42,552 bases of DNA, taken from contig CACAAB010000011.1 in NCBI GenBank assembly GCA_902530325.1, positions 1-42,552 of the forward strand. Direction: 5' to 3'. This stretch comes from an uncultured SAR116 cluster alpha proteobacterium. Its GTDB lineage: Bacteria; Pseudomonadota; Alphaproteobacteria; Puniceispirillales; Marisalimonadaceae. How positions within the stretch are numbered: the first letter of the stretch is position 1; each line of letters begins with the position of its first letter. A model generated the notes under the pieces. It worked only from the letters and a program-made list of their open reading frames with translations, was not told the origin of the DNA and ran no database searches. Of this stretch, positions 1-6,552 are shown one piece after another. The translations under genes and the position numbers were made by a program.

Positions 1-494
1 GTGAAATCATATGTGAATATGCACTTGTTAAAAAAGGTTTAATGGGTAAAGGTAAAAAATTATGCGAAACATTCGACCATGGAAATTGTTCTACAAAAAG
101 AAAAATTTTTAAAAAATATGTAAATCAAGTTTGTTCTAAATTTATAATTGAAACAAAAGTAGCTAAAGCAACTGATATAAGTGGTGCTATTAGCCTTGCG
201 TCTCAGTTAGGAAATAGTCAAACCGATGAAACAAAATATATTGTAATTTTTTCTGACATGTTTGAGTTTAGAGACAAAAGAATTCCAGTTACTCAAGCTG
301 ATTTAAAGAACTTTCATGTATTAGTTGTTTGTGGAGGGTTAATTAATGCAGAAAAAAATACAGCTGATTTTTGTATGAACACTCAAAGTACATGGAAAAG
401 TGAATTTAAAAAACTTGGAGCAGAAAGTGTTACATTCACAATTGAAACTGGAAATTGGCATCAAAAAACTGCTAAAGAATTTTTTGCACGATAA
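1..494 (+). CDS. vWA-like protein, N-terminus missing (partial)
   Basis: The reading frame is open from base 3, so this is the C-terminal part (about 163 residues) of a longer protein; the Met codon at 42 is probably internal. A hydrophobic strand ending in FSDM, preceded by TDISGAI about 25 residues earlier, resembles the Thr and third Asp of a von Willebrand A metal site. The first DxSxS motif would lie upstream of the window. Several cysteines sit in the visible N-terminal part. It lies 13 nt before the proton-channel-like gene at 508, with the next two genes also tightly packed, so it is probably part of the same operon. The vWA assignment is from motif pattern only and the function is unknown. 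Confidence 0.6.
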   Translation, partial: EIICEYALVKKGLMGKGKKLCETFDHGNCSTKRKIFKKYVNQVCSKFIIETKVAKATDISGAISLASQLGNSQTDETKYIVIFSDMFEFRDKRIPVTQADLKNFHVLVVCGGLINAEKNTADFCMNTQSTWKSEFKKLGAESVTFTIETGNWHQKTAKEFFAR

Positions 495-507
495 ATAAAG
501 GTACATA

Positions 508-1710
508 ATGGCTAAAGAATCAAGACCAAAAATATCTTTGCGATCTAAATCAAAAGAAAAACAAAAAGAAATAAAAAAGACTTCAGTAAAAACTGAAAAT
601 AAAACTATTGAAACATCTAAGTCTAAGATCACTGCTGATGTGCAACAAGATGCGAATAGACCAAAAGTTAACATTGATATAAAAGAAAATAATGACCGAG
701 AGATATCTTTTGACCCAATAAAGGTTAGAAATAGTCTGCAGATACAATTTTTGATTATATTTTTGCTTGGATCTTTAATTATTTGGTTAAATCTTTTTCC
801 AGCTATAATACAAATAGGCGTGTCTGCTCTTTTAATGTTTGTATTTGTTATAATAAACTTTAATAAGACTAGAAGTATTCCAATTGTAAGAGGTGTTTTT
901 GCAGATAGTGTCTATTATCTTGGATTTTTATTTACATTTGTAGCTTTAGTGGTTGCAATGATGGAATTGACAGAAGAAGGATTTGATATTGAATCAATAG
1001 TTGGTTCTATGGGTCCTGCTCTCATTACAACTGTAATTGGCATGGCTTTTAGGATTTATTTTACTCAATTTGATCCAATAACCGATGAACCAGAAACTGA
1101 AAGAGTTAATACATTAGGTGCACTTTCTTCTAATTTAATTACAGCTATGGAAAATTTAGAAAAATCAACAGAAAGAAACAACAGGGCTTTTACCGAATTT
1201 CAAGAAACAATGAGTAGACAAATGTTGGAGTTTTCAAAAAAAATAAAAGAGGTTGATTTTTCAAATGTTGCATCGCAATTAGAAAAATTCTCTAAATCTA
1301 TTGATCAAATTTCTGTAACAGGAAATAATCTTAGAGAAACTGCAAATAGAAGTGCAATTGTAATTGAAAACGCAAAAGGTAAATTAGAAACATTAGATGG
1401 TAATATTGATAATGCTAATAAAAAGTTGAAAGATATAAACGATCTTAAAAGTGATATTAGTGAATTGAATGACAAGATAGACAATTCTAAAATTGAGATT
1501 ACCTCTTCAGTTGATAAGGCAAAACAAAATCTTAAAGAAGTGTCAACAAAGATGGAAAATAATGTTTCAGCAGCGTCAACACAAATAAGACTTTCAGCAA
1601 ATAAAATTACAGAACAACTATCAGACGCAGAAAATCAAGCTATTAATTTTACTGGATCGCTTAAAAAAGCAATCAATGATGTTGTTGATTTTTTAAATAG
1701 ACATAAATAA
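508..1710 (+). CDS. MotA/TolQ/ExbB-like proton-channel protein with long coiled-coil tail
   Basis: A 400-residue protein with a Lys-rich soluble N-terminus (1-70), four predicted membrane segments (about 80-96, 99-117, 134-152, 166-185) and a charged, heptad-like cytoplasmic tail (about 200-400). The last membrane segment, with GPALITTVIGMAF, resembles the pore helix of MotA/TolQ/ExbB proteins. A long helical tail behind this channel fold is known from ZorA of the Zorya defence system. An AAAGG site precedes the ATG, and the stop overlaps the next start (TAATG at 1708), which suggests translational coupling with its presumed partner. The channel fold is inferred from topology and the pore-helix pattern. 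The cellular role (defence, envelope energisation or other) is unknown. Confidence 0.7.
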   Translation: MAKESRPKISLRSKSKEKQKEIKKTSVKTENKTIETSKSKITADVQQDANRPKVNIDIKENNDREISFDPIKVRNSLQIQFLIIFLLGSLIIWLNLFPAIIQIGVSALLMFVFVIINFNKTRSIPIVRGVFADSVYYLGFLFTFVALVVAMMELTEEGFDIESIVGSMGPALITTVIGMAFRIYFTQFDPITDEPETERVNTLGALSSNLITAMENLEKSTERNNRAFTEFQETMSRQMLEFSKKIKEVDFSNVASQLEKFSKSIDQISVTGNNLRETANRSAIVIENAKGKLETLDGNIDNANKKLKDINDLKSDISELNDKIDNSKIEITSSVDKAKQNLKEVSTKMENNVSAASTQIRLSANKITEQLSDAENQAINFTGSLKKAINDVVDFLNRHK

Positions 1711-2564
1711 TGATCACTAAATCGGAAGAAAGAAAATCTGATTTAAGAAACACCACCGTATTAGAAGTAATTATAGCTGTTATTATTGTTTTAATGTTAG
1801 TTGTGTATTCAGTTAATACTAAAAATGAAAAGCTAAATGACGAAAAAACTAGCCTAGAACAAATTTACAGAAAAGAAATAGAACAATTAAAAAAAGATTT
1901 AAAGAAAGCCAATACAAAAATTGTTGAGCTTAATATTCTGAATAGTCGTCTAAAAAGAAAAATTAAAGAACAAGATGAAGAAATAAAAATGCTAAAGGCT
2001 AATATTAGTCGAGGTGTTAGTGGGGCTCAGATTCTTAATGACGAAATAAATGAATTAAAAGAAAAAATTAAAAAACTTGAAAATCAAATAGATGAGTTAA
2101 AATTAAGAATAAAATTGTTATTAACTGATCCATCTGAGGATGAATTAGAAAAAATAAAATTAAAATATGAGTTACTAAAAAAAGAAAATGAAAAACTTAA
2201 AAATAAAATCAAAAAGCTAACTAAAGGAGGAAAAGGCCAAGATCTTCCTAGATGCAGAACATCACTTGGTGAGATCGATGTAGTTGCCTCAATAATTAGA
2301 AAGAAAAATAATTTTCAAATAGAACTTTTGGGAGACGACAGAGTGATAGAAACAATTTTAGATGAAATCACTCCTTTAAAAACTCTGGAAACAAAGAAAT
2401 TTTTCAATGATACAGAATTTAGGAAGTTTGGTAATGAAGTAATTAAATGGGGTAATTCACGACCAGAGAAATGTAGATTTTTTGCAAAGATAAAAGTTAA
2501 TGATGAGCTAACAACAAAATATTTATTAATGATTGAAAAATATTTTTATAAACAGATGTTTTAA
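1710..2564 (+). CDS. single-pass coiled-coil protein, MotB/ExbD/ZorB-like partner
   Basis: This 284-residue protein has one N-terminal membrane helix (about 17-36) with Glu19 near its start, in the place where MotB, ExbD and ZorB carry the essential Asp. A long coiled coil follows (about 40-175), rich in Lys, Glu and Leu, and then a compact C-terminal domain (about 183-284) with two cysteines, one in RPEKCRFF. I do not see the OmpA-like peptidoglycan-binding motif expected of MotB or ZorB. The ATG overlaps the stop of the four-helix protein, so the two are probably made in a fixed ratio. The partner role is inferred from topology and position; the C-terminal domain is not recognised. Confidence 0.65.
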   Translation: MITKSEERKSDLRNTTVLEVIIAVIIVLMLVVYSVNTKNEKLNDEKTSLEQIYRKEIEQLKKDLKKANTKIVELNILNSRLKRKIKEQDEEIKMLKANISRGVSGAQILNDEINELKEKIKKLENQIDELKLRIKLLLTDPSEDELEKIKLKYELLKKENEKLKNKIKKLTKGGKGQDLPRCRTSLGEIDVVASIIRKKNNFQIELLGDDRVIETILDEITPLKTLETKKFFNDTEFRKFGNEVIKWGNSRPEKCRFFAKIKVNDELTTKYLLMIEKYFYKQMF

Positions 2565-2565
2565 A

Positions 2566-2874
2566 ATGATTAATTATAAGCTTTATAGATTACAGAGAAA
2601 ATTAATATATAAAAAATATGGTGTTTTAGCTTTTTTTGTACTTTTACCACATCAATTTAGATTTTTAGAAGTAACTAACCTTCAAAAATATGCTTTTTTA
2701 TTAAAGCTATCAAACAAAATCCAAAGATTTTTTTGGGGTATTATTAAAAGTCCCATTACTTGGATTTTTTTAATATTAATTGGAATTAGTTATTATATTT
2801 TTGAAACCTATGGGGTTCAAACATATAACTTTATACTAGAGTTATATGAAAAATATTTGAAATTTATTAATTAA
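2566..2874 (+). CDS. small membrane protein of the vWA/channel operon
   Basis: A 102-residue basic protein with an aromatic-rich N-terminal half and one clear membrane segment (about 65-83, with SPITWIFLILIGISYYIF). An ATG at 2533 would overlap the previous gene by 32 nt; I prefer the ATG at 2566, one base after that gene's stop. The tight spacing makes it the fourth gene of the operon starting before the window. No family is recognised. It could be an accessory subunit of the membrane complex or an unrelated hitchhiker. Confidence 0.55.
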   Translation: MINYKLYRLQRKLIYKKYGVLAFFVLLPHQFRFLEVTNLQKYAFLLKLSNKIQRFFWGIIKSPITWIFLILIGISYYIFETYGVQTYNFILELYEKYLKFIN

Positions 2875-2942
2875 ATTTTGTTGCCACGAACTTACCTTAT
2901 TTCTCACATAATCAAGTCTTAATTAAATTTTACATTTTCAAT

Positions 2943-3611
2943 ATGAACTTAAAGGTATTTTACGTTTCATTTATAAACCTCCTAGTTGCATTAGCAGTTA
3001 CGACTGCTAGTGCAAAAACTAGAACCTACTTATCAGAACAATGTCAAGAAGAAGCATCTGCATTTTATGATAAAAGAAAAATTAGTTTTGAAGATTTTAA
3101 AATTCTCGATGATGAGTATGTTCCCCTTCCAACTATATTAAAAAGAAAAGGCACAGAAAAAGTTGATATAAAAGCTGTTGCAGTAACAAAACATAACACA
3201 CAAAATTTTTATGGACTTCAATTTAATTGGAAAGACCAATCAATCATTGACTGTAGAAGTTGGTACCATGCTCCTATGATTTCCTTAATAGAAACATATA
3301 AATATTATACACCTTTCATTATGAAAGAACTAAACGCTATCAAGATTAGCACTCACAATTTAGTAAGGTGTGGATCACCCTGTCATTTTGCAGAAGTAAA
3401 TACAGTGTACATTATTGACGATATTTCATACCATCCTTTAACACAAACAGAAATATCTACAATCACATATGAGTATCCATCAAAAATGTTTATAGATTAT
3501 CTTACTCTTGAAGAAGTTTATCAATTTATGATAACCGGTGATGGCTTTGAAGTTTTTGATTGGCGAGGAAAGGAATATCAAACTAAAGATCTAAAGAAAA
3601 TTTATAAATGA
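2943..3611 (+). CDS. exported protein of unknown function
   Basis: A 222-residue protein starting with a Sec-type signal peptide (residues 1-24, ending near TASAKT). The mature part is polar, with a cysteine near its start (LSEQCQEE) and three more in the middle (DCRSWYH and RCGSPCHF). These could form disulfides in the periplasm. No catalytic motif or family is recognised. A 68-nt AT-rich gap separates it from the membrane operon, so it may have its own promoter. It is followed by a convergent zinc-ribbon ORF. Confidence 0.6.
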   Translation: MNLKVFYVSFINLLVALAVTTASAKTRTYLSEQCQEEASAFYDKRKISFEDFKILDDEYVPLPTILKRKGTEKVDIKAVAVTKHNTQNFYGLQFNWKDQSIIDCRSWYHAPMISLIETYKYYTPFIMKELNAIKISTHNLVRCGSPCHFAEVNTVYIIDDISYHPLTQTEISTITYEYPSKMFIDYLTLEEVYQFMITGDGFEVFDWRGKEYQTKDLKKIYK

Positions 3612-3671
3612 TCAAAATTTGCAAAAAATCCTAATTTATGTTACTTTATATAAAATACCGAGTTCTGTATC

Positions 3672-3872
3672 TTAAATTTCCTTATACATAATTTTATCAG
3701 ACTTTATAATCCTCTCTTCTTTCTGGCAATCCCCACAATATCCAAGAGAATTATCCTCTATTACCATTAAATCCTCAACATCATCTATGATACATGCCAA
3801 ACGATTTAATCTTACATACATTTTCTCATACACATTGTGACTTCCACAATTAAAACAAATTCAAAATCCCAT
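3672..3872 (-). pseudogene. phage-type zinc-ribbon ORF with TGA at codon 4
   Basis: Read on the minus strand from the ATG at 3872, codons 1-3 are MGF, codon 4 is TGA (3863-3861), and 62 further codons stay open to TAA at 3672. The open part has two CxxC pairs (CFNCGSHNVYEKMYVRLNR near the start, GYCGDCQKEE later), typical of a small zinc ribbon. A GAGGG ribosome site lies at good distance before the ATG, so this looks like the true start of a gene with a nonsense or small indel change. Rare initiation at ATT (3860) or readthrough cannot be excluded. Its neighbours are phage-like genes. Zinc binding is inferred from the cysteine spacing. Confidence 0.5.
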
Positions 3873-3880
3873 GTTATTTT

Positions 3881-3927
3881 ACCCTCTTCTTTAACCCTTT
3901 ATAAATAAAGGGGGTTAAAGAGAGGGT
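3881..3927. repeat. imperfect inverted repeat upstream of the zinc-ribbon ORF
   Basis: Arms 3881-3901 and 3906-3927 pair over about 20 bp with one 2-nt and one 1-nt bulge and a 4-nt loop. In the minus-strand transcript the hairpin ends just before the zinc-ribbon start, and its arm contains the GAGGG ribosome site, so it could hide that site. No T-run follows on either side, which argues against a terminator. Confidence 0.6.
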
Positions 3928-3961
3928 ATTACCTGATTCTTTGGAAACCACTTTATATAGG

Positions 3962-4022
3962 CACACACATTTATTCTCTTTTCTCCATTTATGGGTAAAA
4001 GAAAAGAGAATAAATGTGTGTG
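3962..4022. repeat. perfect 23-bp inverted repeat with 15-nt loop
   Basis: Bases 3962-3984 are the exact reverse complement of 4000-4022; the loop is 3985-3999. The repeat sits in the divergent spacer between the minus-strand zinc-ribbon ORF and the plus-strand small genes, 58 nt before the start at 4080. There is no T-run beside either arm, so a factor-independent terminator is unlikely. A regulatory hairpin, protein-binding cruciform, or recombination/replication site are possible roles. Perfect pairing over 23 bp is unlikely to be chance. Confidence 0.8.
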
Positions 4023-4079
4023 ACCCTAAATACCAAACGTTCTCTTTTTCAAACATCAACTCGTTCAAAGGAGAACAAT

Positions 4080-4238
4080 ATGCACGAAGAATTAAACCAA
4101 ATTCAATCTGACGTACATTTATACGAAGATTTTATTAGCTCATCCATGTACCTACAGGACTTTGATGAGATATTTCAACCTAAACAACTAGGTACACTTA
4201 CACAAAACATTATAGACGACATAAAGGAGACCAACTAA
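4080..4238 (+). CDS. small acidic phage-like protein
   Basis: A 52-residue acidic protein. The frame is open back to an ATG at 4014, but that start lies inside the 23-bp hairpin. The ATG at 4080 has a strong AAAGGAG site 5-6 nt upstream and is preferred. The stop overlaps the next start (TAATG at 4236). No family is recognised. It is the first gene of a three-gene chain of tiny coupled ORFs, a typical arrangement of phage or plasmid accessory genes. Confidence 0.55.
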   Translation: MHEELNQIQSDVHLYEDFISSSMYLQDFDEIFQPKQLGTLTQNIIDDIKETN

Positions 4239-4420
4239 TGGCTGAAGATAAATATTATATTAACTGTTCTTATAACGATAAAGACGAAGCAAAACTTCTA
4301 GGTGCTAGATGGGATGCAGATAAACGTAAGTGGTACATCCCATTTGGACTTGATAGAAGTAAGTTTAAAAAATGGATGACTACATCCAATTCACAAGCTC
4401 ACTTAAGAGTAATCAAATGA
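4238..4420 (+). CDS. DUF5710 domain protein
   Basis: A 60-residue protein. Residues about 6-46 match the DUF5710 pattern: a YINCSYNDKDEAK segment, then LGARWDADKRKWYIP. DUF5710 is a short domain of unknown function, often found in proteins of mobile elements and sometimes next to DNA-primase or antirestriction domains (established knowledge). Here it stands alone. An AAAGGAG site precedes the start inside the previous gene. The stop overlaps the next start as ATGA. The role is unknown; nucleic-acid association is only a guess from its usual context. Confidence 0.75.
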   Translation: MAEDKYYINCSYNDKDEAKLLGARWDADKRKWYIPFGLDRSKFKKWMTTSNSQAHLRVIK

Positions 4421-4638
4421 GCTATCATGACATTTATTACGACGATGATGCAGAAGAGGAGAGTGAAACCACTCTCCAATCTGCCAAAGAAGAACTAGAG
4501 TATTGGACAGAGTTTTTTCAAGAGCAAAAAGATGAAAAACCTGAAGAATGGATGTTCTACAGAAACCCTTTTCTTGACCCATCTGTATATGCCTTCTGGA
4601 TATTAACAGATGAAGAAAAGGAACTTCTACTTCATTGA
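4417..4638 (+). CDS. small acidic protein of the phage-like gene chain
   Basis: A 73-residue, strongly acidic protein (YYDDDAEEESE near the start, many Glu and Trp later). The frame is open from an ATG at 4372, but the ATG at 4417 forms an ATGA overlap with the stop of the DUF5710 gene and is preferred. No family is recognised. High acidity in a small mobile-element protein is compatible with DNA mimicry or binding of a basic partner, but nothing in the sequence proves this. Confidence 0.55.
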   Translation: MSYHDIYYDDDAEEESETTLQSAKEELEYWTEFFQEQKDEKPEEWMFYRNPFLDPSVYAFWILTDEEKELLLH

Positions 4639-4643
4639 AAAAA

Positions 4644-4671
4644 TTGACAGGGCGATATTATTATTTACGAT
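4644..4671 (+). promoter_or_regulatory. candidate sigma-70-type promoter for the gene at 4706
   Basis: TTGACA at 4644-4649 is a perfect -35 box. TACGAT at 4666-4671 is a reasonable -10 box with a 16-nt spacer. The predicted transcript start is near 4678, about 28 nt before the next ATG. It lies within a pair of inverted repeats. Confidence 0.5.
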
Positions 4672-4683
4672 GTTAGTATCGCC
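4651..4683. promoter_or_regulatory. operator-like inverted repeat around the -10 box
   Basis: GGCGATATTA (4651-4660) and TAGTATCGCC (4674-4683) form a 9-of-10 inverted repeat flanking the candidate -10 box. A second repeat, TTTACGA (4664-4670) with TCGTAAA (4689-4695), interleaves with it. This layout fits repressor binding at a phage-like promoter; RNA folding is less likely because much of it lies upstream of the predicted start. Confidence 0.4.
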
Positions 4684-4705
4684 TTTATTCGTAAAGGAGA
4701 TTTAA

Positions 4706-4891
4706 ATGAAACATAGAGATAGATATAGCTTCTTTGATAGAGAAGAATTATTAGAAAAAGTAAGAGAAGCACATAAACAAGTTTTTGGACATAGACCAGA
4801 TGGTGACATGTACAATGCTCTAGAAATAAAAGCTCTTGAAGACATGTTGTCAGAGCTAAGGGGGTTAATTATACGAAAATATTTCTTATAA
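4706..4891 (+). CDS. small phage-like protein
   Basis: A 61-residue, mostly helical charged protein with FGHRPDGDMYNALEIKALEDML in its middle and C-terminal part. A TAAAGGAG site lies before the ATG, and it has its own candidate promoter with an operator-like repeat. Short proteins of this style are common in phage and plasmid regions, but I cannot name the family. It ends close to a convergent pair of membrane-protein genes. Confidence 0.55.
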   Translation: MKHRDRYSFFDREELLEKVREAHKQVFGHRPDGDMYNALEIKALEDMLSELRGLIIRKYFL

Positions 4892-4896
4892 TTCAA

Positions 4897-5091
4897 TTAA
4901 TTAGAATTTCTTATTTTATAATATTTCCTTTTTTCATATCTCCATAATAAAAAAAATAAAATTACTAAAGATGGTTCAATGAGTAAAAAAACAATCGTAT
5001 TAATTTCTTTGTATGTAAAAAAAGTATAAGCAGATAAAAACCTCATTATCTCAACACATTCAAAGAAAAAAGTTTTTATCAAATCACTCAT
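4897..5091 (-). CDS. small membrane protein
   Basis: A 64-residue protein with one or two hydrophobic segments, the clearest about 32-49 (TIVFLLIEPSLVILFFLLW), and a basic C-terminus. Its ATG overlaps the stop of the upstream membrane-protein gene (TAATG on the minus strand), and GAGGATC precedes it, so the two are coupled. No family is recognised. It may work with the upstream 190-residue protein. Confidence 0.5.
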   Translation of the reverse strand: MSDLIKTFFFECVEIMRFLSAYTFFTYKEINTIVFLLIEPSLVILFFLLWRYEKRKYYKIRNSN

Positions 5092-5663
5092 TATTGATCC
5101 TCTAATTTTAATTCAGATTGAATAAGAATATTTTGCTTCCTTTGTTTTATCCAAAGCCAAAAAAATATTATAATTAAGAGTGGTTTTATAATCACAAACA
5201 ACATTATGTTAGCTATATAATAACCCATACCAAATTTTCCTGGTGATCCTCCTAGGGTTTGAAGTATATATACCCACAAATCATAATAAAAATTCATTAA
5301 ATAACTTGGGGTTCTTGCAAGTTCAAGAGCAAGAAATGGGAATAAAATTATTGCTATTAAAGGGCAGATAATCACAGATACTCTTGATATGATTTTTATT
5401 TTTTTATTTTGGTTCATTTTAGAAAGTTGAAAAACTTTGTAACTGTTCCAAATTGTCCAAGAAAATATGCTAATGCTAATTATATATACAAAGTTTTGAG
5501 ATCTATCTAATTCTTTTAAAAAGAAATCTGTGCAACTTCGATTTGGTAAACAATCATTAAAACTTAAAGTAAGATTTTGTCCCCAAAAATGAAGAGCAAA
5601 AAAATAAAGTATTAGAATAGGTATAACACCATAAAACCAAAATTGTTTTTTTAGGTTTGACAT
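5091..5663 (-). CDS. multi-pass membrane protein of unknown function
   Basis: A 190-residue protein with four predicted membrane segments (about 8-27, 57-75, 92-112, 150-172). A short non-membrane loop after the first segment contains two cysteines (NDCLPNRSCTD), possibly a periplasmic disulfide. No known transporter or enzyme motif is visible. It forms a coupled pair with the small membrane protein downstream and lies divergent from the basic 60-residue gene at 5780. Confidence 0.55.
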   Translation of the reverse strand: MSNLKKQFWFYGVIPILILYFFALHFWGQNLTLSFNDCLPNRSCTDFFLKELDRSQNFVYIISISIFSWTIWNSYKVFQLSKMNQNKKIKIISRVSVIICPLIAIILFPFLALELARTPSYLMNFYYDLWVYILQTLGGSPGKFGMGYYIANIMLFVIIKPLLIIIFFWLWIKQRKQNILIQSELKLEDQ

Positions 5664-5779
5664 AATCCTGACCCAAATAAAATAAGTAAAATTAATTTAT
5701 CATTTGCTTACTATACAATTTTTTATTTTAAGTAATAATAAAAATGATAAATTACTTCAAAAACGTTTATTAATAAAAA

Positions 5780-5962
5780 ATGAAAAAAATAACAATCGGC
5801 AAAATTAGATCTTTTCTGTATACAGCAGCTAAAATACTCGGGGACATCAACGCTGTAAAAAGAAACAAAATAGGAACTCGTGTAACTAATAGAGTAACTG
5901 GTAAAGTAAGTTCACGAGCGAGATCTTATGTTAGCAGAAAAATAATGAGTATCTTTAGATAA
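5780..5962 (+). CDS. small basic protein, phage-type
   Basis: A 60-residue, strongly basic protein: an N-terminal helix (KIRSFLYTAAKILGDINAVKR) followed by a Gly/Arg-rich segment (GTRVTNRVTGKVSSRARS). Small basic proteins with an ILGDINA segment followed by KR-rich repeats occur widely as uncharacterised proteins in bacteria and phages, as far as I recall. The charge suggests nucleic-acid or membrane-surface binding. The ribosome site is weak. It lies 24 nt before the YHYH gene. Confidence 0.55.
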   Translation: MKKITIGKIRSFLYTAAKILGDINAVKRNKIGTRVTNRVTGKVSSRARSYVSRKIMSIFR

Positions 5963-5986
5963 CTCTAGCCTAAAGGTAGATAAAAT

Positions 5987-6508
5987 ATGAAATATTTAGC
6001 TATAATATTTTGTTTATTAATGTCTTCGAAAGCATTATCACATGGTGGTGGCTTAGATAAAAAAGGATGCCATAATAATCGAAGCACTGGAGATTATCAT
6101 TGTCATAGAGGATATAGTTCTCAAGGCAAAACGTCAAAATCTGGGAAAATAGTAATTGGCAACGAGGACTATTTTAATCTTAGACTTGCAAATTATTTAG
6201 GTGGTAAAACTGAGGTAACATACAACTATGACTACAATATCAACGGCAAATCTCCTCGCATAGCATCTATAAGAATTGATATTGTTACAGATCAATATGT
6301 TATTGAAGGTGGTCTAGATAAAAGAAGTAGTTTAGACAGTATTCAGCAGGCGGTATTTGCTTCTACATTAACAGGGAAAAAACCTGCTGTTGCTATATAT
6401 GATACAAATGGATCATGGGGCAAATATGAACATCGAATTTATTCAACAGCTAAAGAACTAGGAATTAAGTTTTTTTGGGTAAGCGGTGATCAGGTACATG
6501 AAAAATAA
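5987..6508 (+). CDS. exported YHYH-domain protein with a restriction-endonuclease-like C-terminal part
   Basis: A 173-residue protein with a signal peptide (1-18), then a YHYH motif region (HGGGLDKKGCHNNR, GDYHCHRG, about 19-42) whose Cys and His suggest metal binding. The C-terminal part (about 60-170) has RIDIVTDQYVIEGG with Asp98 and Glu107, then Gln120 and TGKKPAVAIYD. This pattern resembles PD-(D/E)XK-like domains that follow YHYH motifs in other bacterial proteins; that resemblance is from memory. It may be an extracytoplasmic nuclease or a structural relative. An AAAGGTAG ribosome site supports the start. Confidence 0.65.
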   Translation: MKYLAIIFCLLMSSKALSHGGGLDKKGCHNNRSTGDYHCHRGYSSQGKTSKSGKIVIGNEDYFNLRLANYLGGKTEVTYNYDYNINGKSPRIASIRIDIVTDQYVIEGGLDKRSSLDSIQQAVFASTLTGKKPAVAIYDTNGSWGKYEHRIYSTAKELGIKFFWVSGDQVHEK

Positions 6509-6552
6509 CTCATTAATTTTGTAAAAAATTTAAATTAATCTATGAGCTAATA

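Noticed and set aside
1-2564. Calling the first operon Zorya
   Set aside because: Only the general stator layout matches. The partner has no visible OmpA domain and no Zorya effector (ZorC, ZorD or ZorE type) is seen; a named assignment would be over-claimed.
3874-4068. 64-codon minus-strand ORF across both hairpins
   Set aside because: It reads through the inverted repeats, has a composition dictated by them and no family features.
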